From positions 76,357,148 through 76,421,147 of the forward strand of contig CP092877.1 in NCBI GenBank assembly GCA_030710605.1: DNA of 64,000 bases. Reading direction: 5' to 3'. Shown here piece after piece: positions 9,983 to 21,984 of the stretch. The notes below the pieces were generated by a model that was given only the letters and a program-made list of their open reading frames with translations, had not been told where the DNA came from and did not search any database. The DNA comes from Cordylochernes scorpioides (lineage: Eukaryota > Arthropoda > Arachnida > Pseudoscorpiones > Chernetidae). The position numbers and the translations under genes were made by a program. Numbering within the stretch: position 1 is the first letter of the stretch; each line of letters opens with the position of its first letter.

Positions 9983-10855
9983 GTGTGGTTGGCTTGTGGG
10001 CTCGTCCTCGTGGCCCTTACCATCTCAGTCTTGGAAGCCAAGGCCCTTGAGCTAACGAAGAAGACAGAGGAAAATGTCGCAGACAAGAAGGACTTGAAAG
10101 CTGAGGCTTCTCATCACTATGACTCCAAGTACGGAGGTGGCGACTATGGCGGCCATGGAGGTGGCTATGGAGGCGGACACGGAGGCGATGGAGGCCATGG
10201 GGCCGGAGGCTACGGTGGTGGACACGGAGGCTACGGTGGTGGACAAGGAGGCTACGGTGGTGGTGGCTACGGCGGAGGACACGGAGGCGATGGCGGCCAT
10301 GGGGCCGGAGGGTATGGCGGAGAACACGGAGGCTACGGTGGTGGAGGTAGCGGCATGAACGACCATTCCCACAACCATGACCACAACCACGGACACAATC
10401 ACGGCCATGACCACAAGCATGGACATAACCACGGCCATAACCACGGTCATAGTCACAGTCACAACGAGAACCACAATCATGGACATAGTCATGGCCACAA
10501 GCATGGACATGACCATAAGCACGATAACAAGCACGTTCATAACCACGAGCATCATCACACTCATAATCATTATCACAAACATCATCACGGCCACGATCAC
10601 AAAGAGAATCACAAACACGGACATGATCACAAAGAGAATCACAAGCACGACCATAAGCATGGTCACAAACACGGACATGACCATGGACACAAACATGGTC
10701 ATGAACATGGACATGACCACAGCCATTCTGGAGGTGGTGGTGGCCTTGGAGGCTATGGAGGTGGTAGACATGGAGGTTATGGTGGAGGCGGACATGGAGG
10801 CTACGGTGGAGGTGGCCATGGAGGCTACGGTGGAGGTGGCCATGGAGGCTACTAA
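9983..10855 (+). CDS. Gene B main exon: secreted Gly/His-rich protein
   Basis: The exon starts after CATTTTGCAG at 9982 and codes for 290 residues, plus four from exon 1. Order: signal core (VWLACGLVLVALTISVLEAK), linker with DKKDLKAEASHHYDSK, Gly-rich region 1 (about residues 54-127) of GGYGGGH units, His-rich region (about 129-253) of HGH, HDHK and KENHKHGHDH units, and a Gly-rich tail ending HGGY. A secreted, metal-binding structural or cuticle-type role is plausible but not shown. TAA is at 10853-10855 and AATAAA at 10907-10912. It is the intact relative of gene A and shows where A is frameshifted. Confidence 0.88.
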   Translation: MWLACGLVLVALTISVLEAKALELTKKTEENVADKKDLKAEASHHYDSKYGGGDYGGHGGGYGGGHGGDGGHGAGGYGGGHGGYGGGQGGYGGGGYGGGHGGDGGHGAGGYGGEHGGYGGGGSGMNDHSHNHDHNHGHNHGHDHKHGHNHGHNHGHSHSHNENHNHGHSHGHKHGHDHKHDNKHVHNHEHHHTHNHYHKHHHGHDHKENHKHGHDHKENHKHDHKHGHKHGHDHGHKHGHEHGHDHSHSGGGGGLGGYGGGRHGGYGGGGHGGYGGGGHGGYGGGGHGGY

Positions 10856-10919
10856 GAAAACGGCCATCTTTGTTGAGCCTTTTCTTATTGATACTTCTGG
10901 ATATTAAATAAATGTTGAT

Positions 10920-12040
10920 TACTTTGTTATAAAAAAGCATGTTGTCTCTTTATATTCACAATATTGACAAAAAACCAATACAAAGAAATATGCCTCTCTT
11001 TACTCTAATTGATATGACACAGTTAAGATATATTTATCTTGTAACTAAAGTACCTTTTCAACCTTTTAAGGAATGAATTTCTAATATTGGAAACGTTCAC
11101 ATGTTTCAAATAAATAATAAAACATCTTTACTATAATCAAGCTACAGGCTGTTTTTATAAATTAAGGAAATATTCAACTAAAATATTTTCTGAAATAAAA
11201 TATTTAGGTAAAATAATACATATAGAATTCTCATCAATTTACGAACACATTTCTAATATATAACGAATATTTAAAACACTAATATGAAAGAATATCTCAA
11301 GGATAATACTAGTGGATACATGTTTTCATTTGGATTCTCATATCTTGTGTGTTCTACAGATTTATTTTTGACAAAATCACCTTTCCAGTTACTTTTGAGG
11401 AAGTCCTTGTCTCCAGTAACCCCATACTTCTCAATATCAAGATTGTCTTTATATTTCTTAAATATTCCTCTTCCATTCCTTAATTTTATTTCTTTAAACA
11501 TTCTATATTTATATTTAATTTATTCTCTAAAACCCTTTCATCATATTGTTTATCCAATTCTTCTGATGAGCATTATTAGTGATCATTACTCATCTTTTCA
11601 AGATTTCACGATCCTGTTAAACTATGTACTTTTTCCCTTCTTTTTCAGATCCAGACATACACATACACATTTGAAATTCATTTATATTTATTTAAGTGTT
11701 CTTTTTCCAATCTGGCAATGTTTTCTAACCCAAATAACACTATATTCCTAATAAAATTATCAAAAACCTTTTATCGACTAAATACAACTAGAAAGCTAAC
11801 ATTATTTATGAGATACAATTCACATAATTTCGACCAGTTTACTTATTGGAATGGAAAGTTCTCAATATACTGTATAGTCACCGTATTAAAAAGAATAAGG
11901 AATAATTTAAATTGATATAAAACTAAGATTTATGAATTTAAAAAAATATATATAAACTTAAATCTATTTACATTGATGATAAATAACATAAACTATCCTC
12001 AGGGATTGGTATTTGATGTTGATAAATTTCATATTACAAT
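10920..12040. other. AT-rich spacer downstream of gene B
   Basis: No supported gene. A 155-codon frame at 11284-11751 has biased hydrophobic content typical of T-rich DNA and no homologous signature. Confidence 0.45.
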
Positions 12041-12665
12041 TATTATTACAATTATTTTATTTCCAAAGCGCTATATCCCGCAAGGGATACTTGCGCCAAA
12101 CGAGGAGAAAAGTTCATTTACATAAGTTATTTACATTATTAAACGCATGAAAACATTAGAGATCCAAATTTTGTAGAAAGTTCAGAATGTATTTACAAAA
12201 TGAATTGAACTTCAAATATTATATTTGGAATAATTGAATTAATTTATTTTCATCAAAACAGACGCAATATCTCTACAAGGGATGCTTACGTCAAGCAACA
12301 ACAATAAATTCAAAGAACTATTCAACATAAACAATTGGTGAATTACAAGGTGTGAGTAGAAGTTTAAAGAAGAATAAAAGAAAAGGAACATTAAAATCAT
12401 GCTTGATTTTACATCTTACCTAAGAACAAACCAATGAAATATATACAAATATACAGAGTTTAGCAATAACGGTTTTTTTAACCAAGAGAGAAAATCATAG
12501 ATATATTTACAAAATTTCCTAAATTTTAAATATGAATCCTTACTGTTCATAAACATAAAAAGATCCCTGTATTCAATGTCTCCCCGCTTTTTGTAGTTCT
12601 GGAATATTAGACACTCAATAAGCAGGTGACTGGAATTTGAGAGATTGAGTCTAAAATATTCGTTT
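12040..12665 (-). mobile_element. LINE 3' end: C-terminal fragment and 3' UTR
   Basis: On the minus strand the region at about 12650-12420 encodes HLLIECLIFQNYKKRGDIEY and then DLFMFMNSKD, like the C-terminal tail of non-LTR polyproteins after the zinc-binding motif. It is followed by a 3' UTR with two copies of a hairpin-forming motif (GCGCTATATCCCGCAAGGGA at about 12069, a variant at about 12265) and an ATTATTACAATT-type tail at 12035-12055. The same UTR motif recurs near 45652 and 36179. The copia LTR begins at 12672, just beyond. Confidence 0.6.
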
Positions 12666-12671
12666 ACATAT

Positions 12672-12879
12672 TGTTGTACATATTTTAATTATTTGTTACC
12701 ACAGAGTTTGTGTAAGCTCACAGGTAAATAGGCGCTAAAAAACAAGAAAAAAAGTTCCTTTGTTTTCAATATAAGTTTCCATTTTATGTTATATCTCTCT
12801 CTTGTAAATCAATAAATATAATGTTTAATTAATAATTATTGGAATCAGTTTCATTAATAACACTAAACAAAGTCAACTA
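12672..12879 (+). repeat. Copia 5' LTR
   Basis: Starts TGTTGTACATATTTTAATTA and ends GTCAACTA; one base longer than the right LTR at its end. It carries AATAAA within a TTGTAAATCAATAAATATAA segment. Confidence 0.92.
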
Positions 12880-12880
12880 T

Positions 12881-12892
12881 TGGTAGCAGAGC
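12881..12892 (+). other. Copia primer-binding site (tRNA-iMet)
   Basis: TGGTAGCAGAGC lies one base after the LTR. Its first 11 bases are complementary to the 3' end of animal initiator tRNA-Met including CCA, the usual copia primer. Confidence 0.8.
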
Positions 12893-13131
12893 GAGGTTAT
12901 TTGATATAAAGCTCAAAAACGAAAATATTTAATCTGAAGATTAAGCAAGAAGTTTATTCTGATCGGTAAACTGAAGCACTTATAAGAAGATTAAAGGTAT
13001 TTATATAGATTAAGTTAAATTATATATATATATTGCATGTTTAAAAGCTACCCAATATTTAAATAAATTTAAAATATATATTTGTTTTTAAATTATATAT
13101 TGGTTTGTTTATATTAGCTCAAAAGACGAAA

Positions 13132-13809
13132 ATGTCTGAATATAATTTTTTATCCCAAACAAAAATTGAACCATTAAGAGGAAATAATTATCAAATATGG
13201 GCGTTGAAAATCGGCGCATTTATAAGAGGAAGAAAATTATTTAAATGTGTAATTTCCGATCCAGAACCTGATATGGAAGACAAAAGTTCTTGGGAGATTT
13301 GGAGTGATAAAAATTATGAAGCTTTTGGGATAATCATCACTACTTTGACAATTGAACAAGCTGGAATGTTCATAGGAGAAACAAATGCTAAGAAAGTATG
13401 GGACTTACTCAGAAAAACATACACAGGCAATTTGAAAGATAAAATTATTGAAATAGGCTTAGAATTAAATAACATTAGAATGAAAGATAATGAAACTGTA
13501 GATGAATATATAACAAGGGCAAAAAATATTCCCGCTAGAAGTTCAGCATTAGGGCATCAATTTACCTCAAGAGAACTTTCATTTCATATTGTCAGAGGCA
13601 TACATCCAAAGTATGAAAATATTGCTATTGTTTTACGATCAAAGAGAGAGGCAACAATTGAAGAGATTCAACAAACTCTAAGAGAAGAGGAGTCAAGAAG
13701 AAATATGAGATTAAATCAATCGGTGAACAAGCATACAGAATTAAAGATAGAACAGTTCAACAATTTCAGCCAAAAAGATGTTTTGTTTGTAATAAAAAGG
13801 GACATCTAG
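13132..13809 (+). pseudogene. Copia gag (capsid), frameshifted before the zinc knuckle
   Basis: Begins MSEYNFLSQTKIEPLRGNNY, the YxxW-type start of the copia gag (UBN2-like) capsid domain, with WDLLRKTY and later IVRGIHPKYENI. The frame leaves the ancestral path near 13710-13740: the true continuation, IKDRTVQQFQPKRCFVCNKK with a CCHC knuckle (C-x2-C-x4-H-x4-C, about 13779-13827), is in the frame of pol. The shift sits inside gag, so a mutation is more likely than programmed frameshifting. Confidence 0.85.
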
Positions 13810-16800
13810 CTAATGATTGCTGGTTTCGAGATAAAAAGAAACAAGGATACCAAAAGAAATGGACTCCTGATTATAGAAATCACAAATACAGTAGGGAACA
13901 TTCAAATAACCTAGTGGATACTATGAAAAGTGGAATTGATGAGCAAGCATTTGAAACATATGTAAAAGAATTTGAATATTCACCAGATGAGAGAAATTAT
14001 AGACAAATATGGTGTATAGATTCAGGATGCACCGCACATTTAACCCCAAACCTAACTTTGATGGAAAATGTGGTAGATTATGAAAGTGAAATCAACCTAG
14101 CTGAGAAGGGCAAAACTACCCAAGCCATAGCCAAAGGAAATATGAGACTTACTACATGGACAAGTGAAGGCCAAGAAAATATTCGCATCAAAGATATCTT
14201 ACATGTACCAAGTTTAAGGAATAATTTCTTGTCAGTATACGAATTAGTCAACAAGGGAAATTCAGTTATTTTCAATAAGGATGGAGCAAAAATTTATAAT
14301 GAAGGGAATGATTTAGTTGCTGAAGCATATATTAAAGATAGAATGTTTATGATGGAAACAAAACAAAGAAATGTACCAATAGCAAAAAATGAAAATGTCA
14401 TGGTTATAAATACACATTTATCAAATAAAAATAGCAATATAGGTTTATGGCATAAGAGATTAAACCATATTAATGAAGAATACATGAAAAAAATGATTCA
14501 AGTACATATTGTAAGAAGATTGGATCTGATATTCGAAAGGTTACTAGAGTGCGAAGCATGCATAATGGGAAAACTGGTGCAGAAGCCATATAATATTACA
14601 GAATATTATACAGTTAAGCCCCTGCAGTGGGTTCATATGGATTTATGTGGACCAATGCCATGTCAATCTTTAGGAGGATCTAAGTATTTCCTTGTTATAG
14701 TAGATGATTACAGTAGAATAATCTTTGTATATTTCCTGAGATCAAAAGATGAGACCTTCGAAAGATTTGAAGAATTTAAAGCAAGAGCCGAAAACGAATT
14801 AAGTCTTAGAATAAAAGATGTAAGAACCGACAATGGAACTGAATTTTGTAACTCTAGATTTGAAGGACTTTTCAAGAGAAGTGGGATCCATCACCAACTT
14901 ACCACCACATACTCACCACAAAGTAATGGAGTCGCAGAGAGAGTGAATAGGACTCTTATAGATACAGCGAGAACCTTACTAATTGACTCAAAATTACCCA
15001 TCAAGTTTTGGGCAGAGGCAATTGCTACAGCTACATACATTAAGAATTGTACACCCCACAGGTCTATCAAGCACCATACACCTATGCAGAGATGAATTGG
15101 CAGGAAACCATCGGTCAAACACATTCGAATATTTGGATGTTTGACACATTGGCTTGAGAGCAAACCAAGAAGAAACAAGTTTTCACCAAAGGGTAAAAAG
15201 GGAATATTTATTGGTTATTCCATTAAAAGAAAATCTTACAGAATATATGATATAATGACAAAGAGAATTCATGAAGTCAGATCAGTAAAATTTAGTGAAG
15301 ATAAGAGAGGAATTGTTTTTGCAAATTATATTTAGGAAGATACTAATTGTAATAATTTGACCTATAAAGGAAATTGTGAAGAAATAGTTGAAGACTTTCT
15401 TATCTTGAAAGAAGACAATCCTGTCGCAGAGAGTGAAATGAAGTCTCAGGAGGATACTTCAGTAAAACCAGGTGGTGACACTGAAAATGACTTAACACAA
15501 ACTGAACCAATAGAGGAAAGATGCGCAAAAGGAGGAAGAAAGAAAGGAGAAACAAAAAGCATCTTAGAAGAACGGCACAAAGCAAGACTTGAAGAACAAG
15601 AAAGGAAATTGATTAAAGAAGGAGTTCGACGCTCACAAAGAATAAAGGATAGGAATGATGCAAACTTAATTATGGAAATAGATCATTATATTCCGGAGAA
15701 CTTTAAAGAAGCAATGGATAGTAGAGAAAGAAATGAATGGCACAAAGCAATGGAAGAAGAGCTCAGTGAGATAGAGAAGCATAAAGTATGGACACTAGTA
15801 CCAAGGGGAAATGGTATGAAAGTCATCAATAGTAAATGGGTCTACAGTACGAAGAAAACACCAAGTGACGGCATATATAAAAGAAAGGCCAGACTGGTTG
15901 CTGTTGGATGCAATCAGAGATATGGTGTGGACTATAAGGAATCTTTTTCACCTGTACTCAAAAAGGAAAGCTTGCGAACAATAGTAGCTCTTGCAACACA
16001 ACAGAATTTAATCATAAATACTTATGATGTGAAGACAGCTTATCTCTATGGTGAGTTAAAAGAGACAGTATACATGAGACAACCAGATGGTTTTATACAA
16101 AAAGGAGAAGAAAACAAATTGTGTAAATTGGAAAAAAGCCTGTATGGTCTACCACAATCAGTAAAATGTTGGAACAAAAAGATCAATGAAATTTTATACC
16201 AGTTGGGAATGATTAGAACCAAATGTGATCCATGTGTCTATAAACTCCAGAGAGAAGAGTATGCAATACTGGGTCTATATGTAGATGATCTCATCATTGC
16301 TGGAACTAGTAAGGAAATTAATGACAACTTAGCCTCAGAAAAAGAAGAATATGTTACTCTAACAGAAAAGAAAGATAGCGAACCATTTATTGGAATTGAA
16401 ATAAAAAGGGCAGAAGATGGATTTTATCTATCTCAGACTCATTATATTGATACAATTCTTCACAGATTTGGACTGGAAGAATGCAACAGTGTGCAGACAC
16501 CTGGAGATCAAAATCAAAATGCGGATGAATATTTGGACTCTAAGCCAGTAGATAAAACTGTATACCAGGAAATGATTGGATCACTAATGTACCTTTCTAC
16601 GGGTACTCGACCGGACATATCCTTCAACGTCAGCAATTTATCACAGTATAGTAATGATCCAAGAGAAATACACTTAACTGGAGTTAAAAGGATTTATAGA
16701 TATCTGAAGGGAACAAGAAATAAAATGTTGGCATATAAGTCAAAAGACAACAATATTACAAAAGGTACTGATGCGAGCTGGTGCACAACCCGAGACGCAA

Positions 16801-17213
16801 AATCCTATTCAGGCTATACAGTCAAACTTGGCAACAACTTAATAAATTGGAGAAGTAGATATCAAAATTTAGTAGCCTTGTCTACATGTGAAGCAGAACT
16901 TATTTCAATATGTGAAGGAATTTCAGAAGTATTATGGTTAAAGGGATTACTAGAAGAACTTTGTGAAAATTTAACTTTCCCAATTACCTTGAAAAGTGAC
17001 AGCCAGGCTGCAATATACTGGATACAATCTGACAAGATTACTTAACGAACAAAGCACATAAACCGAAAGTATTATTTTGTGAAAGAGGAAATTAAAAATG
17101 GAATCAAGCTGGAATACACTAAAAGTGAAGACATGGAGGCGGATATACTAACGAAGAGTCTACCTAAGGACAAACTACGGAAATGTGCAGATAGCCTTAG
17201 ACTTGCTGATTAG
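13740..17213 (+). pseudogene. Copia pol: protease, integrase, reverse transcriptase, RNase H
   Basis: One frame, broken by stops, covers the whole region. Domains in order: CCHC knuckle; aspartic protease (WCIDSGCTAHL); GAG-pre-integrase (LWHKRLNHI) with a CEACIMGK zinc motif; integrase core with catalytic D in HMDLCGP, D in RTDNGTEF and E in NGVAERVNR; RT with DVKTAYLYGEL and the YVDD active site; RNase H with TDASW, STCEAE and SDSQAA. In-frame stops are TGA 15093-15095, TAG 15333-15335 and TAA 17043-17045; the normal stop is TAG 17211-17213. All catalytic motifs survive, so inactivation looks recent. Confidence 0.93.
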
Positions 17214-17235
17214 GGCTTACACACAGGGGAGCGTG
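17214..17235 (+). other. Copia polypurine tract region
   Basis: CAGGGGAGCG lies directly before the right LTR, the expected place for the plus-strand primer. Confidence 0.65.
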
Positions 17236-17442
17236 TGTTGTACATATTTTAATTATTTGTTACCACAGAGTGTGTGTAATCTCACAGGTAAATAGGCGCT
17301 AAAAACAATAAAAAAAAGGTATTTTGTTTTCAATATAAGTTTCCCTTTTATATTATATCTCTCTCTTGTAAATCAATAAATATAATGTTTAATTAATAAT
17401 TATTGGAATCAGTTTCATTAATAATACTAAGCAAAGTCAACA
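17236..17442 (+). repeat. Copia 3' LTR
   Basis: Starts TGTTGTACATATTTTAATTA and ends GCAAAGTCAACA, followed by CATAT at 17443-17447. It differs from the left LTR at a small number of sites. Confidence 0.93.
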
Positions 17443-17599
17443 CATATGTCTAATGCTTTAAGAACCTAAAACTATGTTCTGCTTGGAAGCCATTAATTGT
17501 AATATATGATCGTAGATGGAATAAAAACATAACCTCCGCTAAAAATAAATTATTCATCCTATTGTTATTTATTTATTTAGCTAACTCAGGTTCCTGGAG

Positions 17600-17930
17600 C
17601 CACGTACAGAAGTCACCAACTACCCCGGCTGACACCTTCTTGGTTTTTTACAATGTCAGTGGAAGTCTAATTACTGAGGTGGCGTCAGGCAGATTTCTTT
17701 CTTGAGAGATTTTCTATGGATACTGTACTTAGGTTGGTGATCTCTAGGAGGGTGACAGTCAGGAATCTTTGGTATTGGAAGGTTGGGCTGGGTGAAGTGG
17801 TCCACGGTTTGGTCTTCATCTTGACAATGGGGGCAAGTTGGGTCTTCTTTCAATACCTTTGCAAAGTCTGTCCACGGCCAGTCATAATTGTTGTTGAGGT
17901 AAATCCATGTATGATGTTTTGAAGCATTGA
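17600..17930 (-). pseudogene. LINE polyprotein C-terminal zinc motif fragment
   Basis: The minus strand at 17853-17671 encodes KEDPTCPHCQDEDQTVDHF, a C-x2-C-x8-H pattern typical of the end of non-LTR retrotransposon polyproteins (CxxC then HxxxxC); the last cysteine is gone. Flanking sequence is decayed and no tail is recognised. Confidence 0.5.
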
Positions 17931-18960
17931 AAACAATAGTTTATTCTCCCTCTCTCAGCCTAGGAAGAGTAAATAATAAAAAAAAAGTTGGGTTAACCAC
18001 TGACTAGACAGACTCTCCCATTAATTTTCCATTGCAGTAAAGGCAGTAGAAATTGTTTAATTATTATTATTTTTAAATTATACGCGCCTATAATAGTTAC
18101 GAATATACATAAATGTGAAACATATTCTCTATTTATATGGATTAAAATGGAATTAAAAAGGAAACACGAATGTTTTTGTAATAAATAAATAAAATCTGGT
18201 AGTTTCGTCAGGATTTAATGAACGAATAGAATTATTTATGATAACTCTCGAGGTTTGAGAGTTTAGACTTGGAAAAGGTTAAGGTAATGCTCTGTCTTCT
18301 ACACTCTCTCTTTTATAATAGTGTAGCGTAGAAATCAGGTCTTGGAATATCTTAAGATATCAAAGTATTTATTGATGGCGTCACTACGACTAGTCGACAA
18401 TTATCAATAAAACTATTTATAGCTATAGAATCTTGAACAAGCAAGTGAAGGATAATTTTATGATGATTTTACAAATACCGAGTAATATATATTTATATAA
18501 TGTTTTGAATATATTCATTCAATAATTAAACTAAATAATAAAATAGAAATTATTTCTTCGCCACAATATTATTCTAATATAATTTTAATATTTTATATTT
18601 TGGGGTTGTTCTAGGTTAAAAGACGTCTTAAATTTTGGCCAGTGATGCTGTCAATCTTTAACAGCCTATTTAAAAAATTATCGGCGTATAACTGGATAAC
18701 GTAGAATAGCACGAAGTCTTTATACCATTCAATGACCATATCAATTGGCGTTAAATCAAAAAGGGCTGGTTTGAAAAAGGATATGATCAACTGCCATCAT
18801 TTGGTTCAGACAACACTAATGTCTCAGAAACGCATTTTTCCTTATCGTATGAACTGTTATATGAATTTAAAAAAGTCTTGCATTCAAGATCTTCTGACAC
18901 ACACATACCTTCAACATTTTTTTCTCTAGATTTCTATAAAGGACAGAGTTAGAAAAATAA
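17931..18960. other. AT-rich spacer with a small dispersed repeat
   Basis: No gene is supported. At about 18010-18060 a segment (CTCCCATTAATTTTCCATTG) matches 21790-21840. At 18757-18792 a patch resembles the 5' flanks of D and E (about 38915 and 48760). Confidence 0.45.
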
Positions 18961-18976
18961 CTCACTCTCATTTCTC

Positions 18977-19132
18977 GGGTCTGGCCTCAAAGATGACGAC
19001 TTGGCCATCCAAGCGTCTGCCAAATCCATCATCTACCGGTACTTCGTACAGGTTGGGCTGACCGGAGGAGCAGAGGACCCGCTCGTCGCCTGGGAAAGAA
19101 GGCTCACTCGCCGGGGCACGTCCCCCGCATGA
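18977..19132 (+). other. GC-rich coding-like island, unidentified
   Basis: In AT-rich surroundings this 156-bp stretch is GC-rich and keeps one frame open to TGA at about 19130. It starts SFLGSGLKDDDLAIQASAKS and later reads VGLTGGAEDPLVAWERRLTR. Third positions are mostly G or C, as in a real coding exon. No start codon or family is recognised. It could be an exon fragment or a transposon ORF remnant. Confidence 0.35.
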
Positions 19133-19139
19133 TCATCTA

Positions 19140-20090
19140 TATTTTAGTTTTATTTCCATTTTCTTTAATTGTGAATTATTGACAAGAAGTCAATGAAATT
19201 TGTTTCAATTGTCAATTGTCAGTTCTCACTCTCTAGTTGTATATTCGCTCGTTTAAGAGCAGGCACTCGAGAAATAGCAGATTTTTTACCAAAAAAAAAA
19301 ACATCTTGCGAAAGGTTTTTAATCTTTATAATGAGAGGGTATGTTGAAGGCCAAATTTGTTTCCTACTTTGAAGAGGAAATTTTTTCATCACATCACAAT
19401 AATATATTATCAATATAAGACCCGTTTCGTGTGTATGTTTGAAAATCTGTTTTTAAAATCTAGATGATATATTCACTACCTATTGTGGGTTGAGACATTT
19501 TTATTTTGAAAAATTCAGATCTTTATATAGTTATATTTGACTAAAAAACTGAATTTTAAATGTTCGATTTATTGAAATAAACAAAAAACAATATTTCCAA
19601 TATTGACGTATTAATAAAATTTATATGCAAAATGCCTTTATTAATACACCAGACTTATACAGATTCTCCTCTTTTATTACTAGCTTGCAACGATATCCCC
19701 ACCATGATCAATCACTATTATGTAGTGGAGTATAAAACAATGAATGCAAGTTTTTTCCCATTTACTGCTTTATAAAAGTTATAAAGGGACAGAGCAACCA
19801 TTCGACTTGATATGACGCTGGTTAAAATACTTTTCTCTGAGGTGAATTGGCTGTCGTTTACTTTTGAGAGAAACGTCTCTCTTAGATGTAATGATATATT
19901 AATAAAATATATAAAGATGCCTTATTACTTATTTAATATATAGAAAATAAATAAAGCTTTCATTTGAACAATTATTTTAAATGTACTTAAACAGAAATAT
20001 ATCATTAGTTGAAAAATAGTAGCAATTTATTTGAAGAAAGAATTTAAAGAGTCCATTTCACAATTAATATATGATAGAATTATAAGTAAT
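19140..20090. other. AT-rich spacer
   Basis: Nothing beyond low-complexity runs was found. Confidence 0.45.
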
Positions 20091-20129
20091 TGGTAGGAAG
20101 TGAGTTTTGAGGACCTTCAATGTTGATTG

Positions 20130-20650
20130 TGTCTAGCTTTGAAATGTAGGTCGGTTCTCGTTCCGGCGGCTGCCTTATCTGATGTAGCGGTGCATTGGGC
20201 CCGTATATAGGAGAGTGGGGGAGTTGTGGGAGTCACTCGAGCTCTGGACACCATGGGATGTCAGGTGGGTACCTCTGTGGGTTTATCGGTTCTGTGAGTC
20301 GGTATATAGGAGGGTAGGGGAGTTGTGGGAGTCAATCTAGCTCTGGACACCATGGGATGTCAGGTGGGTACCTCTGTTGGTGTATCGGTTCTGTGGGTCA
20401 GTATATAGGAGGGTAGGGGAGTTGTGGGAGTCACTTGAGCTCTGGACACCATGGGATGTCAGGTGGGTACCTCTGTGGGTGTATCAGTTCTGTGGGTCGG
20501 TATAGAGGAGAGTAGGGGAGTTGTGGGAGTCACTCGAGCTCTGGACAGCATGGGATGTCACCTCTGTGGGTGTATCGGTTCTGAGGGTCGGTATATAGGA
20601 GGGTGGGGGAGTCACTCTAGCTCTGGACACCATGGTATCTCAGGTTAACT
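20130..20650 (+). promoter_or_regulatory. Gene C promoter: five-unit core-promoter/exon-1 array
   Basis: The proximal block (GCCTTATCTGATGTAGCGGT, with a GATA-type TTATC) precedes TATA boxes with first T at 20204, 20303, 20402, 20501 (TATAGAGG) and 20592. Units 1-3 are complete, with ATG at 20253, 20352 and 20451. Unit 4 has lost its donor through an 8-bp deletion. Unit 5 has a 9-bp deletion between TATA and initiator and an altered exon (ATGGTATCTCAG/GTTAAC). Decay is concentrated in the distal units while the first units stay canonical. Confidence 0.68.
20451..20462 (+). CDS. Gene C exon 1, most proximal intact copy (M-G-C-Q)
   Basis: ATGGGATGTCAG/GTGGGT. Identical candidates lie at 20253-20264 and 20352-20363. 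Splicing to the acceptor at 22613-22614 gives MGCQ-VGFACGLVLVAFAI. Confidence 0.5.
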
Positions 20651-21960
20651 GGAGTGCAAGTGGATACAAGTATTAAATATGTCACTTTATATAAGATCAG
20701 TTTTCATTATGTTTTAGACATGGAAAAAGTAATTAAACTCAAGGAATGACTCTACCTGTGGTATCCATAAGTACCAGGTCTTAAGCCATTTATTACATAT
20801 ACGAATTCTATAGCTAAACCTTCGTTTTTTTATTGGTCTATATAATGTTCTATTTAATAATTGATGAATAGGTTATTTCGTCAAATCGCTGATATTAGAG
20901 TTTCGATTGGTTTTTTTCTTATATATAAAAACCCATATATTACATTTAATAAGTCAACATTCCATTCTATCTAATTTATTTCAAATAATCTTCTTAAATA
21001 TCATATTATTTTAGAAAGATAAATATCATAGTTCATTTCCTTTAATCCTTTACTTCTAAGAGTATTTCGTATCATAGAACTGGAATCAATGCTTATGATT
21101 CTTAGCCATATATATATAGAAGTGAAATATAGTAATCATTACAGTTTAAAAATGGAATGTATATCCAGTATTGTTATTGTAATATATTATATGTTAAATA
21201 TTGATATAATGAAAAATACAAACGTTCTGAAATCGAAATATCATGCACTAAAAGGCAGTTTTTTTTCGATCCAAAGCGTTCCGTTTTTTTATTAAATTTT
21301 GAATATAATGGATGGCGATATATAAAAATACTTCTTTATTTAAATCAAATTAATTCCCTCAGATTCACCCCCCTAAAAATTAAGTATCGTATATGGTTAT
21401 TTGTTCCTTAATATTTCCATGGTAAATTCTAATGTCTGAATCTCGAGTTCGATATATTTGTAAAAATATAAAAATATTATTTTCAGATGTTTTTTATAAA
21501 AAGAAAAGAAAGTTTTTATTTATAAGAATTATCCCAATGATTTATGAGATTTCTTTCAATATATTTATCTTTTATTTATTTATTAATATATTTCACTAGG
21601 TTATCTTTACAATGCACTAACGCGCCATCTGTTATGAAAGCCTATGTCCATAGTTTATCTAAAATACTCATTCCAAGAGTCTAGCAACAGTATCACTATA
21701 AAAGGAAGATCGAAAAATGCAAAATAACAGCGGTATGGTAGATTAAACTGGCGAAACCGCTGGGAGGGTTCACCACTGATGAGCCAGGCCCTCCCATTAA
21801 TTTTTACATTGCAGTAAGGGCAGTAGAAATTGTTTAATTTCAAAAAGAATCTTACGCCTCTAAAATAATTTCTAATTTTCATAGGTTATCATTAGTTAAG
21901 TTTCATTAGCATGGAATAGAAAGAGCTTAAAAGCACAGAACCATACTATTATTTCAAATA
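20650..21960. other. Intron of gene C, AT-rich
   Basis: Low complexity. At 21775-21845 a dispersed repeat matches 18010-18060. No gene is supported. Confidence 0.45.
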
Positions 21961-21984
21961 GACAGAAAAAAAATATATGTAGTA

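Larger units (their letters stand above)
12672..17442 (+). mobile_element. Ty1/copia LTR retrotransposon, full length but dead
   Basis: Two LTRs (12672-12879 and 17236-17442) bound an internal gag-pol region and are flanked by the 5-bp duplication CATAT (12667-12671 and 17443-17447). A primer site follows the left LTR and a purine-rich tract precedes the right one. The pol order protease, integrase, RT, RNase H is diagnostic of copia. One frameshift and three in-frame stops disable it, although the LTRs are still very similar. Confidence 0.95.

Noticed and set aside
11284-11751. 155-codon ORF downstream of gene B
   Set aside because: T-rich codons produce a hydrophobic low-information peptide; no domain, signal or paralog.
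13132-13809. Programmed ribosomal frameshift in copia gag
   Set aside because: The shift falls before the zinc knuckle rather than at a gag-pol junction, and other disabling mutations are present.
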